A stretch of DNA of 62,930 bases from Pseudomonas eutrophicaquae (GTDB lineage Bacteria > Pseudomonadota > Gammaproteobacteria > Pseudomonadales > Pseudomonadaceae), in assembly GCF_023544715.1 (NCBI RefSeq), contig NZ_JAMJEZ010000014.1, positions 1-62,930 on the forward strand, read 5' to 3'. Both the position numbers and the translations under genes were made by a program. Positions 19,069-29,433 of this stretch are shown here, one piece after another; within the stretch, counting starts at the first letter, position 1; the number at the start of each line of letters is the position of its first letter. The notes beneath the pieces were generated by a model, which saw nothing but the letters and a program-made list of their open reading frames with translations, was not told the DNA's origin and did not search any database.

Positions 19069-20181
19069 ATGCGCGCCCTCAGTAATATTTTCCAGCTTGG
19101 CCTCAAGGAACTGCGCAGCCTGCAGCGCGACCCGGCACTGCTGGCCTTGATCATCTATGCTTTTACCCTCGCGATCTACACCAGCGCCACCGCCCTGCCC
19201 GAAGCCCCGCACCGCGCCAGCGTCGCGGTGGTCGATGAGGACCGCTCCCCGGCCTCAGCGCGGATCCTCGACGGCCTGCAGATGCCCTATTTCATGCCGC
19301 CGGCACACATCGATCTGGCCACCCTGGACCGCGGCATGGACGAGGGCCGCTACACCTTCACTCTGAACATTCCACCCAACTTCCAGGCCGATCTGCTCGC
19401 CGGGCGCAGCCCCAGCGTGCAGCTCAACGTCGATGCCACCCAGGTCAGTCAGGCCTTTACCGGGGCCGGACATATCCAGCAGATCATCACCCGCGAAGCC
19501 AGTGCCTTTGTTCAGCCGCAGGCGGGGGAGACGCCAGCGGTGGACGCCGTGATCCGCATAGCCTTCAACCCCAACCTGATGCGCGCCTGGTTTGGTGCAG
19601 TCAACGAGGTGATCAACCAGATCACCCTGCTAGCCATCATCCTCACCGGCGCGGCGCTGATCCGCGAGCGCGAGCACGGCACCATCGAGCATCTGCTGGT
19701 CATGCCGGTCACGCCGCTGGAGATCATGCTCGGCAAGGTCTGGGCGATGGGACTGGTGGTGCTGGTGGCGGCCACCTTTTCGCTGCAGGTGGTGGTCGGT
19801 GGCTGGCTGCAGGTGCCTTTGCAGGGTTCGCTGGCGCTGTTTGTCGCCGGCTGTGCGCTGCACCTGTTCGCGGTGACCTCGATGGGGGTCTTTTTAGGCA
19901 CGGTGGCGCGTTCCATGCCGCAGCTGGGTCTGTTGGTGATTCTGGTGCTGATGCCTCTGGAGATTCTCTCCGGCGGCATCACGCCACGCGAGAGCATGCC
20001 CTGGCTGGTGCAACAGGTGATGCTGGTGGCACCCACCACCCACTTCGTCCAGCTCGCTCAGGCAATCCTGTTTCGCGGGGCGGGGCTGGAGACGCTCTGG
20101 CCACAGTTGCTGGCCCTCGCCGCCATCGGCGCTCTGTTCTTCACCGCCGCCCTGAGCCGGCTACGCAAGTCACTGCGCTAA
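19069..20181 (+). CDS. ABC-2 type transporter permease (YhhJ-like)
   Basis: 370 residues beginning one base after the ATPase gene. An N-terminal membrane helix (ALLALIIYAFTLAIY) is followed by a large extracytoplasmic domain (about 45-175) and a block of five further hydrophobic helices. The segment IREREHGTIEHLLVMPVTP is the characteristic cytoplasmic motif of ABC-2 permeases. Together with the preceding fused permease it can form the heterodimeric membrane channel of the exporter. It ends the operon; no clear terminator follows, and the next gene runs convergently 55 bp on. Confidence 0.86.
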   Translation: MRALSNIFQLGLKELRSLQRDPALLALIIYAFTLAIYTSATALPEAPHRASVAVVDEDRSPASARILDGLQMPYFMPPAHIDLATLDRGMDEGRYTFTLNIPPNFQADLLAGRSPSVQLNVDATQVSQAFTGAGHIQQIITREASAFVQPQAGETPAVDAVIRIAFNPNLMRAWFGAVNEVINQITLLAIILTGAALIREREHGTIEHLLVMPVTPLEIMLGKVWAMGLVVLVAATFSLQVVVGGWLQVPLQGSLALFVAGCALHLFAVTSMGVFLGTVARSMPQLGLLVILVLMPLEILSGGITPRESMPWLVQQVMLVAPTTHFVQLAQAILFRGAGLETLWPQLLALAAIGALFFTAALSRLRKSLR

Positions 20182-20235
20182 AGAGTCCGGTATGCCGTGA
20201 CCTGATGATGACCCGCTGCAGAGCGGCGCAGCCCT

Positions 20236-21561
20236 TCAGCGGGAGGCCGGCGCGGCCGGCAGCAGGACGCGCGCGCACAGACCACCCAGCGCCGGGCTGT
20301 CCTCGAGTTCCAGGGTACCGCCGCAGGCCTCGGCGATGTCGCGCACGATGGCCAGCCCCAGGCCGTGCCCCGCGACCTGCTCGTCGAGCCGCTGGCCACG
20401 GGCGATGACCTCACGACGACGCTCCGGCGCGATGCCGGGACCATCATCCTCCACGGCCAGCCAATAGCCTTCAGCACCGCGCCCGGCACTGCACAGCACC
20501 TGGCTGTCGGCCCACTTGCAGGCGTTATCCAGCAGGTTGCCCAAAAGCTCCAGCAGATCCTCGCGATCACGCGGGATGCTCAGGCCGGCCGGCGCCTGCC
20601 AGTGGATGTCCACATGGGGATGCACCAGCGCGAGAGTACGGCACAGGGCGGGCAGTTCGCTGCTGCAGTCAAAGTGCGCGCCGGGCAACGCCTCGCCGGC
20701 CAGGCGCGCGCGCCCCAGTTCGCGGGCCAGGCGCTGCTCGATCTGCTGCAGGGGCTCGCGCAGCGCACGGCGCAGCGCCGGTTCAGCGCGCAGCTCCTCA
20801 CGCTCGAGCAGACTGAACAGCACGGCCAGCGGGGTCTTCAGGGCATGCCCGAGGTTGCCAAGACCGTGACGTGAGCGCTGCAGCGTCTGCGCGGTATGGC
20901 GCAGCAGGTGATTGAGTTGCCCGACCAGCGGCGACAGCTCACCCGGTACCTGCTCATCAAGCTGAGTCAGACGCCCGGCCTGCAGCTCGGCAATCTGCGT
21001 GCGGACCTGCTCCAGCGGACGCAGGGCCCGGCGCACGCTCAGCCACTGCAGCAGCAGGGTCAGCAGCAAGGCGCCACCGCCGAGCAGCGCCGTGAGCCAG
21101 CGGATGCGGGCGAACTGGTCTAGCACCGGGGTGTAGTCACTGGCCACTGTGATGCTCAGCCGCTGGGCGAAGCGCTGGTAATCGCCACGAAACACCAGCA
21201 GCTGCTGATCGATCACCCCGGCCTGCAGATCAGCCTGCAGACCCGCCGTGGCAGGCTGGGGCAGATCACTGTCCCACAGCGAGCGCGAGCGCCAACGGCC
21301 CTCAGGGAAGTCGATGCGAAAATACCGCCCGGAATAGGCGCGCTGAAAGGCCGGTGCCAGGCGCGTCTCATCCAGCTGCAGACCGGCCGGGCCACGCACC
21401 AGCGCCGCCAGCAGCCCCTGCGCCTCCTCTTCCAGAAGGCCTGCGTGATAGCGGCGCAGGCCATCGTCGAGCAGCCACAGGCTGCCTTGCAGCAGCAGCA
21501 ACCCCACCAGCAGCAGGATGCTGGCCAGCCCAATGCCCAGCCGCTGCTGGATCGACCTCAT
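20236..21561 (-). CDS. two-component sensor histidine kinase (PhoQ-type layout)
   Basis: 441 residues. Two membrane helices (about 9-30 and 157-177) enclose a periplasmic sensor of about 125 residues. Then come a HAMP linker, HisKA with the phosphosite in [11 protein letters not shown] (about residue 242) and HATPase boxes [19 protein letters not shown] and GHGLGLAIV. Its start overlaps the stop of the response regulator gene (ATGA), so the two are co-translated. The signal is unknown; the two PepSY proteins encoded upstream are candidates for sensing or modulation. Confidence 0.87.
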   Translation of the reverse strand: MRSIQQRLGIGLASILLLVGLLLLQGSLWLLDDGLRRYHAGLLEEEAQGLLAALVRGPAGLQLDETRLAPAFQRAYSGRYFRIDFPEGRWRSRSLWDSDLPQPATAGLQADLQAGVIDQQLLVFRGDYQRFAQRLSITVASDYTPVLDQFARIRWLTALLGGGALLLTLLLQWLSVRRALRPLEQVRTQIAELQAGRLTQLDEQVPGELSPLVGQLNHLLRHTAQTLQRSRHGLGNLGHALKTPLAVLFSLLEREELRAEPALRRALREPLQQIEQRLARELGRARLAGEALPGAHFDCSSELPALCRTLALVHPHVDIHWQAPAGLSIPRDREDLLELLGNLLDNACKWADSQVLCSAGRGAEGYWLAVEDDGPGIAPERRREVIARGQRLDEQVAGHGLGLAIVRDIAEACGGTLELEDSPALGGLCARVLLPAAPASR

Positions 21562-22235
21562 GCCGGGGTATCCGCCGCACCGGCGTAGCGATAACCCTGC
21601 CCGCGACGAGTCTCGATCACCTCACGCCCGAGCTTGCGGCGCAGGTGGTTGACATGCACCTCGATGACGTTCGATTCCCGCTCGCTTTCGCCATCGTAGA
21701 GATGGTCATTGAGCTGGCTCTTGGAGAGGATCTGCCCGGCGTGCAGCATGAAGTAGCGCAGCAGGCGAAACTCCGCACCGCTCAGACTGATTTCCTCATC
21801 GCCGCGGCGCACACACTGGCGCGCTTCATCCAGCACCAGACCCGCGGCACTCAGCTCGTTCTGATTGGCCAGCCCGCGTGCCCGACGCAGCAGCGCCTGA
21901 ATGCGCAGGGCCAGCTCCTCAGGGTGGAACGGCTTGCTGAGATAGTCATCAGCCCCGGCCTTGAGCCCCTCGATACGCTCCGCCCAGCTGGCCCGCGCCG
22001 TGAGGATCAGGACCGGCACACTCAGCCCGTCCGCGCGCCAGCGCTGCAATACCTCAAGACCGGGCAGCCCCGGCAAGCCCAGATCAAGCACGATCAGGTC
22101 ATAGGGCTCCGTGGCGCCCTGCACCAGCGCATCGCGGCCATCGGCCAGCCAGTCCACGGCATAGCCCTGGCGGGTCAGGTCGCTCAACAGCTCATCGGCC
22201 AGCGTGACGTTATCCTCGACCAGCAACAGGCGCAT
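21558..22235 (-). CDS. OmpR/PhoB-family response regulator
   Basis: 225 residues. Receiver domain with the acidic EDN near the start, acceptor Asp in [13 protein letters not shown] (about residue 51) and Lys in [11 protein letters not shown]-terminal winged helix with the OmpR recognition region [15 protein letters not shown]. Typical of the PhoP/QseB branch. The start overlaps the stop of the preceding PepSY gene by one base, and the kinase gene follows with an overlap. It probably controls its own operon; see the repeat at 22901-22921. Confidence 0.9.
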   Translation of the reverse strand: MRLLLVEDNVTLADELLSDLTRQGYAVDWLADGRDALVQGATEPYDLIVLDLGLPGLPGLEVLQRWRADGLSVPVLILTARASWAERIEGLKAGADDYLSKPFHPEELALRIQALLRRARGLANQNELSAAGLVLDEARQCVRRGDEEISLSGAEFRLLRYFMLHAGQILSKSQLNDHLYDGESERESNVIEVHVNHLRRKLGREVIETRRGQGYRYAGAADTPA

Positions 22236-22546
22236 CAGTCGTCCTCCTCGTCCTTGAGCAGACGCCCGGTCACTGCATCGAACTCCAGCTCACGCACCTG
22301 CCCGTCACGGGTCAGCAGTTCGATCTCGTAGAGGTAGTGATCGTCATCCTCTTCCAACTCGACTTCCAGAATACGCGCCTGCGCATACCGCTGGCGCGCC
22401 TGCTGCAGCACGTCGCTCAGCGGCAGGATGATGCCCCGCTCACGCAGGCGCAGCGCCTCGTCCTGACTGAGGTCACGAGCAAGGGCGCTGCTCTCCCAGA
22501 GCAGCAGCGGCAGCGGCAGCAACAGGCAAAGCAGGCGTTTCATCAA
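22235..22546 (-). CDS. PepSY-domain periplasmic protein (second of a pair)
   Basis: 103 residues with a signal peptide (about 1-23, [16 protein letters not shown]). The remainder is one PepSY-type domain: [15 protein letters not shown], then [18 protein letters not shown] and a closing [12 protein letters not shown]. It parallels the neighbouring gene across its whole length, indicating tandem duplication and divergence. Small PepSY proteins often sit next to two-component systems; a role in modulating the sensor or a protease is inferred. It overlaps the previous gene's stop by four bases. Confidence 0.78.
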   Translation of the reverse strand: MMKRLLCLLLPLPLLLWESSALARDLSQDEALRLRERGIILPLSDVLQQARQRYAQARILEVELEEDDDHYLYEIELLTRDGQVRELEFDAVTGRLLKDEEDD

Positions 22547-22851
22547 TCGTCCTGATGGTTCTTGAGGATCTGGCCGGTGGTGGCATCCAGCTCAAGGTCC
22601 CACATCACCCCGCGCGGGTCACGCAGCTCAAGCTGGTAAATGTAGCGGCCATATTCCTCTTCCAGTTCGGTTTCTGCAATTGATGCCCCCGGATGCTGGG
22701 CGCGTGCGGCCGCGTTGAGCTGCTCAAAGGGCAGGATCGTACCGGCATCGCGCAGGCGAATGGCCTCGTCAGGGCCAAGGTCTCGGGCCTGGCTCAGGGT
22801 CGGCACCAGCACCAGGGCGAGCAAAGCAGGAAGGGTCAGCAGCGTTTTCAT
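22543..22851 (-). CDS. PepSY-domain periplasmic protein (first of a pair)
   Basis: 102 residues from the ATG at 22851, chosen because GGAG lies upstream and a clean signal peptide follows (MKTLLTLPALLALVLVPTLS, cleaved near SQA). A PepSY-type domain then follows: RLRDAGTILPFEQLNAAARA, ETELEEEYGRYIYQLEL and [14 protein letters not shown]. First gene of the four-gene PepSY-PepSY-regulator-kinase operon, with every junction overlapping. Confidence 0.78.
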   Translation of the reverse strand: MKTLLTLPALLALVLVPTLSQARDLGPDEAIRLRDAGTILPFEQLNAAARAQHPGASIAETELEEEYGRYIYQLELRDPRGVMWDLELDATTGQILKNHQDD

Positions 22852-22900
22852 GGGATCACTCCGAAGCGGATAGGGATTCAACCGGCACAAGCCTTGCGCA

Positions 22901-22921
22901 CTGAACTTAAATCATCCTGAA
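22901..22921. promoter_or_regulatory. direct repeat upstream of the PepSY/two-component operon
   Basis: CTGAA occurs at 22901-22905 and again at 22917-22921, separated by an AT-rich core (CTTAAATCATC). On the operon strand this reads TTCAG, 11 bases, TTCAG, about 50 bp ahead of the first PepSY start. OmpR-family regulators bind direct repeats upstream of their own operons, so autoregulation is plausible. Spacing of 16 is unusual for that family; low confidence. Confidence 0.25.
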
Positions 22922-22978
22922 AGCGCAGCCGGCACCCCGCCTCACGAGCGTAGGCTGGCCGCATCGCGCGACACACCC

Positions 22979-23008
22979 TTGGCGCTGATCGGGCTTTTCG
23001 GGCACAAT
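22979..23008 (+). promoter_or_regulatory. candidate sigma-70 promoter of infA
   Basis: TTGGCG at 22979-22984 and CACAAT at 23003-23008 with an 18-base spacer lie about 65 bp before infA. A short GC hairpin (GGGC...GCCC) follows in the presumed leader. The hexamers are imperfect but well placed. Confidence 0.4.
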
Positions 23009-23070
23009 AACGCCCGTTTTTGCCCGACTCCATCCACGGGCCATCCTAAAGTAATTGAGGGCTTTACCGC

Positions 23071-23289
23071 ATGTCGAAAGAAGACAGCTTCGAAATGGAA
23101 GGCACTGTCGTCGACACCCTGCCCAACACCATGTTCCGCGTGGAGTTGGAAAACGGGCACGTCGTTACCGCGCACATCTCCGGAAAGATGCGCAAGAACT
23201 ACATCCGCATCCTGACCGGTGACAAGGTGCGCGTCGAACTGACGCCCTACGACCTCAGCAAGGGTCGCATCACCTACCGCGCCCGCTGA
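23071..23289 (+). CDS. infA: translation initiation factor IF-1
   Basis: 72 residues, exact family length. OB-fold protein that occupies the ribosomal A site during initiation. Recognisable throughout: [20 protein letters not shown], then [20 protein letters not shown], then [23 protein letters not shown] precedes the ATG. It stands alone here, ends in a shared terminator with the convergent clpA and is separated from ate, unlike in P. aeruginosa. Confidence 0.97.
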
Positions 23290-23320
23290 TCTCAGCGACC
23301 GGACAGGTCAACTGCTCATA

Positions 23321-23352
23321 CAAAAACGCCCGGCACATGCTGGGCGTTTTTG
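23321..23352. terminator. bidirectional intrinsic terminator between infA and clpA
   Basis: Arms 23321-23331 (CAAAAACGCCC) and 23342-23352 (GGGCGTTTTTG) are perfectly complementary with a 10-base loop. A-tract on one side and T-tract on the other make it a textbook terminator for both convergent genes. Confidence 0.9.
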
Positions 23353-23372
23353 TTGGGCGCAGATCAGCCGGC

Positions 23373-25640
23373 TCAGGCCGGCTCAGCTACGCACTCGTAG
23401 TCAAAGACCAGCTCGCCCGCGCGGGCGTCGATGTACACAGTGCCCCCCTGCTCGGCCAGCTCGCCAAACAGGATCTGCTCGGCCAGCGGGCGCTTGATCC
23501 GCTCCTGGATCAGCCTCGCCATCGGGCGGGCGCCCATCTGCTCATCGTAGCCACGTTCAGCCAGCCAGCTGCGCGCCGCCTCGCTGACCTCCAGCTGCAC
23601 GTGCTTGTCTTCCAGCTGGGCCTGCAGCTCGGTGAGGAACTTGTCGACCACGCTCTTAATGATCGCGTGATCGAGCCGGCCAAACTGGATGATCGCATCC
23701 AGACGGTTGCGGAACTCCGGCGTGAAGCTCTTGCGAATTACCTCCATGGCATCGCTGGAGTGATCCTGACGGGTGAAACCGATCGAGGCCCGTGCCGCTG
23801 TCTCAGCCCCCGCGTTGGTGGTCATGATCAGGATCACGCTGCGGAAATCCGCCTTGCGGCCGTTGTTGTCGGTCAGGGTGCCGTGATCCATCACCTGCAG
23901 CAGCAGGTTGAAGACCTCCGGATGCGCCTTCTCGATCTCATCCAGCAGCAGCACGCAGTGCGGCGTCTTGCTGATCGCCTCGGTGAGCAGACCGCCCTGA
24001 TCAAAGCCCACATAGCCCGGCGGCGCGCCGATCAGCCGTGAGACAGTATGCCGCTCCATGTACTCGGACATGTCAAAGCGCACCAGCTCAACGCCCAGCG
24101 CCTTGGCCAGCTGACGGGCCACCTCGGTCTTGCCCACCCCGGTGGGGCCGGCAAACAGGAAGGAACCCACCGGCTTATCCGGCGCCTTGAGCCCGGCGCG
24201 CGACAGCTTGATAGCGGTGGACAGCGCATCGATCGCCTCATTCTGGCCGAACACAGTCAGCTTGAGATCTCGCTCCAGATTACGTAGCAGCTCCTTGTCG
24301 GAGGTGGTGACGTGCTTGGGCGGAATCCGCGCAATCTTGGCGATGATGTCCTCGATCTGCGGCACATCGATGCACTCGGCGCGCTGTTCGGCCGGCAGCA
24401 GCCGCTGACGGGCCCCGGCTTCATCGATCACATCAATGGCCTTGTCCGGCATGTGCCGGTCGTTGATGTAGCGAGCGGCCAGTTCGGCAGCAGCACGCAG
24501 CGCCTCATCGGTATAGGTGATGGCATGGTGCTGCTCGAAGCGGCTCTTGAGCCCCTTGAGGATGCCGAAGGTATCGTCCACCGAGGGCTCGACCACATCC
24601 ACCTTCTGGAAACGCCGCGCCAGCGCGCGATCCTTCTCGAAAATGCCGCGAAACTCCTGGAAGGTGGTGGAGCCGATGCAGCGCATTTCACCGGACGACA
24701 GCAGCGGCTTAAGCAGGTTGGAAGCATCCATCACCCCGCCAGAGGCCGCCCCGGCACCGATGATGGTATGAATTTCATCGATGAACAGGATGGCGTGCGG
24801 ACGACGACGCAGCTCAGCGAGCAGCGCCTTGAAGCGCTTCTCGAAGTCGCCGCGGTACTTGGTGCCGGCCAGGAGTGCGCCCAGATCCAGCGAATAGACC
24901 ACGCTCTCGGCCAGCAGCTCCGGCACCTGCCCATCGACGATACGCTTGGCCAGCCCTTCGGCAATTGCGGTCTTGCCCACCCCGGCCTCACCGACCAGCA
25001 GCGGATTGTTCTTGCGCCGGCGGGCGAGAATCTGCGCCACCCGCTCGACCTCCTGATCGCGCCCGACCAGCGGATCGATCCGCCCCTGACGCGCCAGCTC
25101 GTTGAGGTTGCTGGCATACGCCTCGAGGGCATTGCGGCGGGTGGCCGTGTCGGCTGATTCCTCGTCGCTGCTCTCCGGCTCCTGCGCAGCCGACTCCTCT
25201 CCCGGGACCTTGGAGATGCCGTGGGAGATGAAGTTGACCAGATCAACGCGAGCAATGTCTTGCTTGCGCAGCAGATAGACTGCTTGGCTCTCCTGCTCAC
25301 TGAAGATGGCCACCAGCACATTCGCCCCGGTGACCTCCTGCTTGCCGGAGCTTTGTACATGGAAGACCGCCCGCTGCAGCACGCGCTGGAAGCCCAGGGT
25401 CGGCTGGGTTTCACGCACGTCATCCTCGTCCGGGATCAGCGGCGTGGCGCTGTCCACAAAATCTCGCAGCTCACGGCGCAGCCGCTCCATGTCGGCACCA
25501 CAGGCGCGCAGCACGGTCGCGGCAGCGCCGTTGTCGAGAAGCGCCAGCAAGAGGTGCTCGACGGTCATGAATTCATGCCGCTTCGCCCGAGCATCCTTGA
25601 AGGCAAGATTGAGGGTCACTTCGAGTTCGCGATTCAACAT
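23373..25640 (-). CDS. clpA: ATP-dependent Clp protease ATPase subunit ClpA
   Basis: 755 residues. AAA+ unfoldase that feeds ClpP. The N-domain starts [17 protein letters not shown]. The first AAA module has Walker [15 protein letters not shown] (about residue 214) and Walker [15 protein letters not shown]. The second has [14 protein letters not shown] (about 495) and [13 protein letters not shown]. The ClpP-docking loop IGFTRQD is present (about 622). clpS lies 36 bp upstream on the same strand, the normal pairing for adaptor and unfoldase. Confidence 0.95.
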   Translation of the reverse strand: MLNRELEVTLNLAFKDARAKRHEFMTVEHLLLALLDNGAAATVLRACGADMERLRRELRDFVDSATPLIPDEDDVRETQPTLGFQRVLQRAVFHVQSSGKQEVTGANVLVAIFSEQESQAVYLLRKQDIARVDLVNFISHGISKVPGEESAAQEPESSDEESADTATRRNALEAYASNLNELARQGRIDPLVGRDQEVERVAQILARRRKNNPLLVGEAGVGKTAIAEGLAKRIVDGQVPELLAESVVYSLDLGALLAGTKYRGDFEKRFKALLAELRRRPHAILFIDEIHTIIGAGAASGGVMDASNLLKPLLSSGEMRCIGSTTFQEFRGIFEKDRALARRFQKVDVVEPSVDDTFGILKGLKSRFEQHHAITYTDEALRAAAELAARYINDRHMPDKAIDVIDEAGARQRLLPAEQRAECIDVPQIEDIIAKIARIPPKHVTTSDKELLRNLERDLKLTVFGQNEAIDALSTAIKLSRAGLKAPDKPVGSFLFAGPTGVGKTEVARQLAKALGVELVRFDMSEYMERHTVSRLIGAPPGYVGFDQGGLLTEAISKTPHCVLLLDEIEKAHPEVFNLLLQVMDHGTLTDNNGRKADFRSVILIMTTNAGAETAARASIGFTRQDHSSDAMEVIRKSFTPEFRNRLDAIIQFGRLDHAIIKSVVDKFLTELQAQLEDKHVQLEVSEAARSWLAERGYDEQMGARPMARLIQERIKRPLAEQILFGELAEQGGTVYIDARAGELVFDYECVAEPA

Positions 25641-25676
25641 GGGTTCACCTCATGCCCTAGAGCCCTGGAGCCCTGA

Positions 25677-26039
25677 TCAGTCGTCTTGCTCGATCTCGCA
25701 GAGCAGCGGGTGCTGGCACTCGCGGGCGTACTGGTTGACCTGCATGGCCTTGGTCTGCGCGATATCACGGGTATAGATACCACAGACCGCCCGGCCTTCG
25801 GTATGGACCGCCAGCATGATGCGCGTGGCAGTTTCACGATTCATGGCAAAAAATGTTTCAAGCACCTCGACCACGAAATCCATCGGGGTGTAGTCATCGT
25901 TGAGCAGCAGGACCTTGTACATCGGCGGCGGCTTGAGTGCCGGTCGGGCGTCCTGAACGGCAAGCCCGGCGTCCTCGTTACCTTCCGGTCGAGCGGGATC
26001 CTGACTCATGGAGAGGCGAAGCGGCTGGTTGGCATGCAT
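25677..26039 (-). CDS. clpS: ClpS adaptor, N-degron recognition
   Basis: 121 residues from ATG 26039, giving the Pseudomonas-like N-terminus [13 protein letters not shown] 26009 is an alternative. Delivers proteins with Leu, Phe, Trp or Tyr at the N-terminus to ClpA. The core motif [20 protein letters not shown] and [19 protein letters not shown] contain the family's substrate-binding Asn-Asp and His. It forms an operon with clpA. The matching aminoacyl-transferases Aat and Ate are also in this window (52.8-54.3 kb). Confidence 0.93.
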   Translation of the reverse strand: MHANQPLRLSMSQDPARPEGNEDAGLAVQDARPALKPPPMYKVLLLNDDYTPMDFVVEVLETFFAMNRETATRIMLAVHTEGRAVCGIYTRDIAQTKAMQVNQYARECQHPLLCEIEQDD

Positions 26040-26201
26040 GCGGGGAAACAACGCTGGCAGATGGATGAAGGATGGAAGATGTCTTACCGCAGCGCGGCAA
26101 GCGGCGCGAGGATCATACCGCAGCCCTTGGAGCCTGTGCAGCGCTACCCGGCCAAAGCCACCGCGCTTGCATGCACCAAGGTCAGGCACCGGGCGAGCGC
26201 T

Positions 26202-26237
26202 GGGTGACGGTGGCCGCTAACGGCCAGCCCGTCACCC
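26202..26237 (-). terminator. long GC hairpin just downstream of cysS
   Basis: Outer arms GGGTGACGG (26202-26210) and CCGTCACCC (26229-26237) enclose inner arms TGGCCG/CGGCCA with a CTAA loop. It begins 15 bases past the cysS stop. There is no clear U-tract, so it may be a weak or Rho-assisted terminator or a 3'-stabilising hairpin. Confidence 0.5.
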
Positions 26238-26252
26238 TTGGCAGACGCCTGA

Positions 26253-27638
26253 TCAGTCGGCCAGACGCCAAGTGGTGCCGCTCTTGCCGTCCTCCAGCAC
26301 CACCCCCATGGCGGTGAGCTGATCACGAATGCGGTCGGATTCGGCCCAGTTCTTCTCGGCACGCGCGGCAAGGCGCGCGGCGATCAGCGCCTCGACCTCA
26401 GCGGCGTCGACCTTGCCGGCGGCGCCGGCCTGCAGGAAGGCCTCAGGATCAAGCTGCAGTACACCGAGCACGCCAGCCAGCTCCTTCAGGCGCGCAGCCA
26501 GCGCGGCGGCAGCGGCGAGATCCGTCTCACGCAGGCGGTTGACCTCGCGGATCATCTCGAACAGCACTGCGCAGGCTTCCGGCGAGTTGAAGTCGTCGTC
26601 CATCGCCGCCCCGAAGCGCAGGGCGAACTCCTCGCCACCGGCCGGCGGAGCGTCCGGCAGGCCCTTGAGGCCGTTGTAGAAGCGCTCCAGGGCGCCCTTG
26701 GCCTCGCGGAGGCTGTCCTCGGAGTAGTTGATCGGGCTGCGGTAGTGGCTGGATACCAACAGATAGCGCACCACCTCGGGGTGGTACTTCTCCAGCACCT
26801 CGCGGATGGTGAAGAAGTTGCCAAGGCTCTTGGACATCTTCTCGCCATCGACGCGCACCGCGCCGGCGTGCATCCAGGCGTTGGCATATTGCTTGCCGGT
26901 GGCCGCCTCGCTCTGGGCGATTTCGTTCTCATGGTGCGGGAACACCAGATCCGGGCCGCCGCCGTGGATGTCGAAGGTCTCGCCCAGGCAGCAGGTGGAC
27001 ATCACCGAGCACTCGATGTGCCAGCCCGGCCGCCCCGGTCCCCAGGGCGACTCCCAGCTCGGCTCGCCGGGTTTGGCGCCCTTCCAGAGCACGAAGTCGA
27101 GCGGATCTTCCTTGGCCTCGTCGACCTCGATGCGCGCACCGATCTTCAGGTCCTCGATCTTGCGGCGCGACAGCTTGCCGTAACCTTCGAATTTGCCGAC
27201 CCGGTAATAGACATCGCCGTTGCCCGGCGCATAGGCATAGCCCTTGTCGATCAGGGTCTGGATCATGGTGTGCATGCCGGCGATATGGTCGGTGGCACGC
27301 GGCTCGATATCCGGGCGCAGCACATTGAGGCGCGCCTCGTCCTCGTGCATGGCGGCGATCATGCGATCGACCAGCGCGAGGAAGGGCTCGCCGTTCTCAT
27401 TGGCCCGCTTGATGATCTTGTCATCGATATCGGTGATGTTGCGCACATAGGTCACGTCGTAGCCGCGATGGCGCAGCCAGCGGGTCACCACGTCGAACGC
27501 CACCATCACCCGCGCATGGCCGATATGGCAGAAGTCGTAAACGGTCATGCCGCAGACATACAGGCGCACCTGATTGTCCACCAGCGGCGTGAAGACATCC
27601 TTGCTCTTGCTCAGGGTGTTATAGATCGACAGCGCCAT
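26253..27638 (-). CDS. cysS: cysteinyl-tRNA synthetase
   Basis: 461 residues, full length. Class I synthetase charging tRNA-Cys. Contains the zinc-site Cys in [17 protein letters not shown] (with the HIGH motif), the Cys/His zinc ligands ECSVMS and HHENE, and KMSKSLGNF. The DALR-like C-terminal domain is intact. It starts three bases after the glnS stop, so the two synthetases form an operon, as in other pseudomonads. Confidence 0.96.
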   Translation of the reverse strand: MALSIYNTLSKSKDVFTPLVDNQVRLYVCGMTVYDFCHIGHARVMVAFDVVTRWLRHRGYDVTYVRNITDIDDKIIKRANENGEPFLALVDRMIAAMHEDEARLNVLRPDIEPRATDHIAGMHTMIQTLIDKGYAYAPGNGDVYYRVGKFEGYGKLSRRKIEDLKIGARIEVDEAKEDPLDFVLWKGAKPGEPSWESPWGPGRPGWHIECSVMSTCCLGETFDIHGGGPDLVFPHHENEIAQSEAATGKQYANAWMHAGAVRVDGEKMSKSLGNFFTIREVLEKYHPEVVRYLLVSSHYRSPINYSEDSLREAKGALERFYNGLKGLPDAPPAGGEEFALRFGAAMDDDFNSPEACAVLFEMIREVNRLRETDLAAAAALAARLKELAGVLGVLQLDPEAFLQAGAAGKVDAAEVEALIAARLAARAEKNWAESDRIRDQLTAMGVVLEDGKSGTTWRLAD

Positions 27639-27641
27639 GGC

Positions 27642-29312
27642 TCAGGCTCCCCAGGAATCGCGCAGGGTGACGGTACGGTTGAACACCGGCGCACCCGGCT
27701 TGGAATCCTTCAGATCCGCGCAGAAGTAGCCTTCGCGCTCGAACTGGAAACGCTCCTCCGGCTGCGCATGGGCCAGCGACGGCTCGGCGCGGCAGCCCTT
27801 GAGCACCACCAGAGAGTCAGGGTTGATGTTGTCGAGGAAGCTGGCGCCCTCCTCGTCGGTCTTCTCCGGGTTGGCGGTCTTGAACAGGCGATCGTACAGG
27901 CGCACCTCGCACTCGATGCTGCCTTCGGCCGGCACCCAGTGAATCACGCCCTTGACCTTGCGGCCTTCCGGGTTCTTGCCGAGGGTGTTCTCGTCATAAG
28001 AGCAGCGCAGCTCGACGATGTTGCCGGCGTCGTCCTTGATCGCCTCGTCGGCGCGGATCACGTAGCTGCCGCGCAGGCGCACTTCGCCACCGGGGATCAG
28101 GCGCTTGTAGCCGGCCGGCGGATTTTCCTCGAAGTCGCTGGCGTCGATGTAAAGCTCGCGGGAGAACGGCAGCACGCGCACGCCCATGTCCTGCTTGGGA
28201 TGGCGCGGTAGCTCGAGCTGCTCGACCTGACCTTCCAGGTAGTTGGTGATCACCACCTTGAGCGGCTTGAGCACGCACATGGCGCGCGCGGCATTGGCAT
28301 CCAGATCTTCGCGGATGGCGAACTCCAGCATGCCGATATCCACCACCCCGCCGGCGCGGTTGACGCCGATCATGTCGCAGAAATGGCGGATCGACGCCGG
28401 GGTGTAACCGCGGCGACGGTAGCCGGACAGAGTCGACATGCGCGGGTCATCCCAGCCAGTCACGTGACCTTCATCGACCAGCTGCTTGAGCTTGCGCTTG
28501 CTGGTGATGGTGTAGTTCAGGTTGAGGCGGGCGAACTCGTACTGACGCGGCTGGGCCGGCACCGGCAGGTTGGTGAGGAACCACTCGTAGAGCGGGCGGT
28601 GATCCTCGAACTCCAGGGTGCAGATCGAGTGGGTGATGCCCTCCAGCGCATCCGACTGGCCGTGGGTGAAGTCGTAGCTCGGGTAGATGCACCATGCATC
28701 ACCGGTCTGGTGGTGATGGGCGTGACGGATGCGGTAGAGGATCGGATCGCGCAGGTTCATGTTCGGCGAGGCCATGTCGATCTTGGCACGCAGCGCCTTG
28801 GCACCGTCAGGGAACTCGCCGGCCTTCATCCGCGCGAACAGGTCGAGGTTCTCCGCAACCGAGCGCTCGCGGAACGGGCTGTTCTTGCCCGGCTCAGTCA
28901 GGCTGCCGCGGTAGGCGCGCGCCTCATCCGGCGACAGGTCGCAGACGTAGGCCTTGCCGGTCTCGATCAGGTGCACCGCCCAGGCGTACAGCTGGTCGAA
29001 ATAGTTGGAGGCGTAGCGCGCCTCGCCAGACCACTTGAAGCCCAGCCACTCGACGTCACTCTTGATCGCGTCGATGTATTCCTGGTCTTCCTTGGCCGGG
29101 TTGGTGTCGTCAAAGCGCAGGTTGCACTCGCCGCCAAACTCCTCGGCCAGACCAAAGTTCAGACAGATCGACTTGGCATGGCCGATATGCAGGTAGCCAT
29201 TGGGCTCGGGCGGGAAGCGGGTGATGATCTTGGCGTGCTTGCCGGCTTCCAGGTCGGCCTGGACGATCGGGCGCAGGAAGTTGGCGGCTTTTTCGACGGT
29301 GGGCTTGCTCAT
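27642..29312 (-). CDS. glnS: glutaminyl-tRNA synthetase
   Basis: 556 residues from ATG 29312 (AAGGATCCC upstream; N-terminus [13 protein letters not shown]). A further ATG at 29333 would add seven unlikely residues. Class I synthetase; HIGH motif in [20 protein letters not shown] and KMSKS-equivalent in [11 protein letters not shown]. The C-terminal beta-barrel anticodon-binding domains are complete. Divergent from ppiB. Confidence 0.96.
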   Translation of the reverse strand: MSKPTVEKAANFLRPIVQADLEAGKHAKIITRFPPEPNGYLHIGHAKSICLNFGLAEEFGGECNLRFDDTNPAKEDQEYIDAIKSDVEWLGFKWSGEARYASNYFDQLYAWAVHLIETGKAYVCDLSPDEARAYRGSLTEPGKNSPFRERSVAENLDLFARMKAGEFPDGAKALRAKIDMASPNMNLRDPILYRIRHAHHHQTGDAWCIYPSYDFTHGQSDALEGITHSICTLEFEDHRPLYEWFLTNLPVPAQPRQYEFARLNLNYTITSKRKLKQLVDEGHVTGWDDPRMSTLSGYRRRGYTPASIRHFCDMIGVNRAGGVVDIGMLEFAIREDLDANAARAMCVLKPLKVVITNYLEGQVEQLELPRHPKQDMGVRVLPFSRELYIDASDFEENPPAGYKRLIPGGEVRLRGSYVIRADEAIKDDAGNIVELRCSYDENTLGKNPEGRKVKGVIHWVPAEGSIECEVRLYDRLFKTANPEKTDEEGASFLDNINPDSLVVLKGCRAEPSLAHAQPEERFQFEREGYFCADLKDSKPGAPVFNRTVTLRDSWGA

Positions 29313-29433
29313 GGGATCCTTGGTATGCGGCACGCGGCTCAGGGTAGGCCGCTCAAGTCAAAGCCCGTATCATAGCCGAAGCTGTCAACCCCCTGACAGG
29401 CCTTAGGTTTTTCCGACAGAGCGAAACGAATTC

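Noticed and set aside
26745-28211. 488-codon open frame opposite cysS and glnS
   Set aside because: Crosses the junction of two recognised synthetase genes and has no recognisable product.
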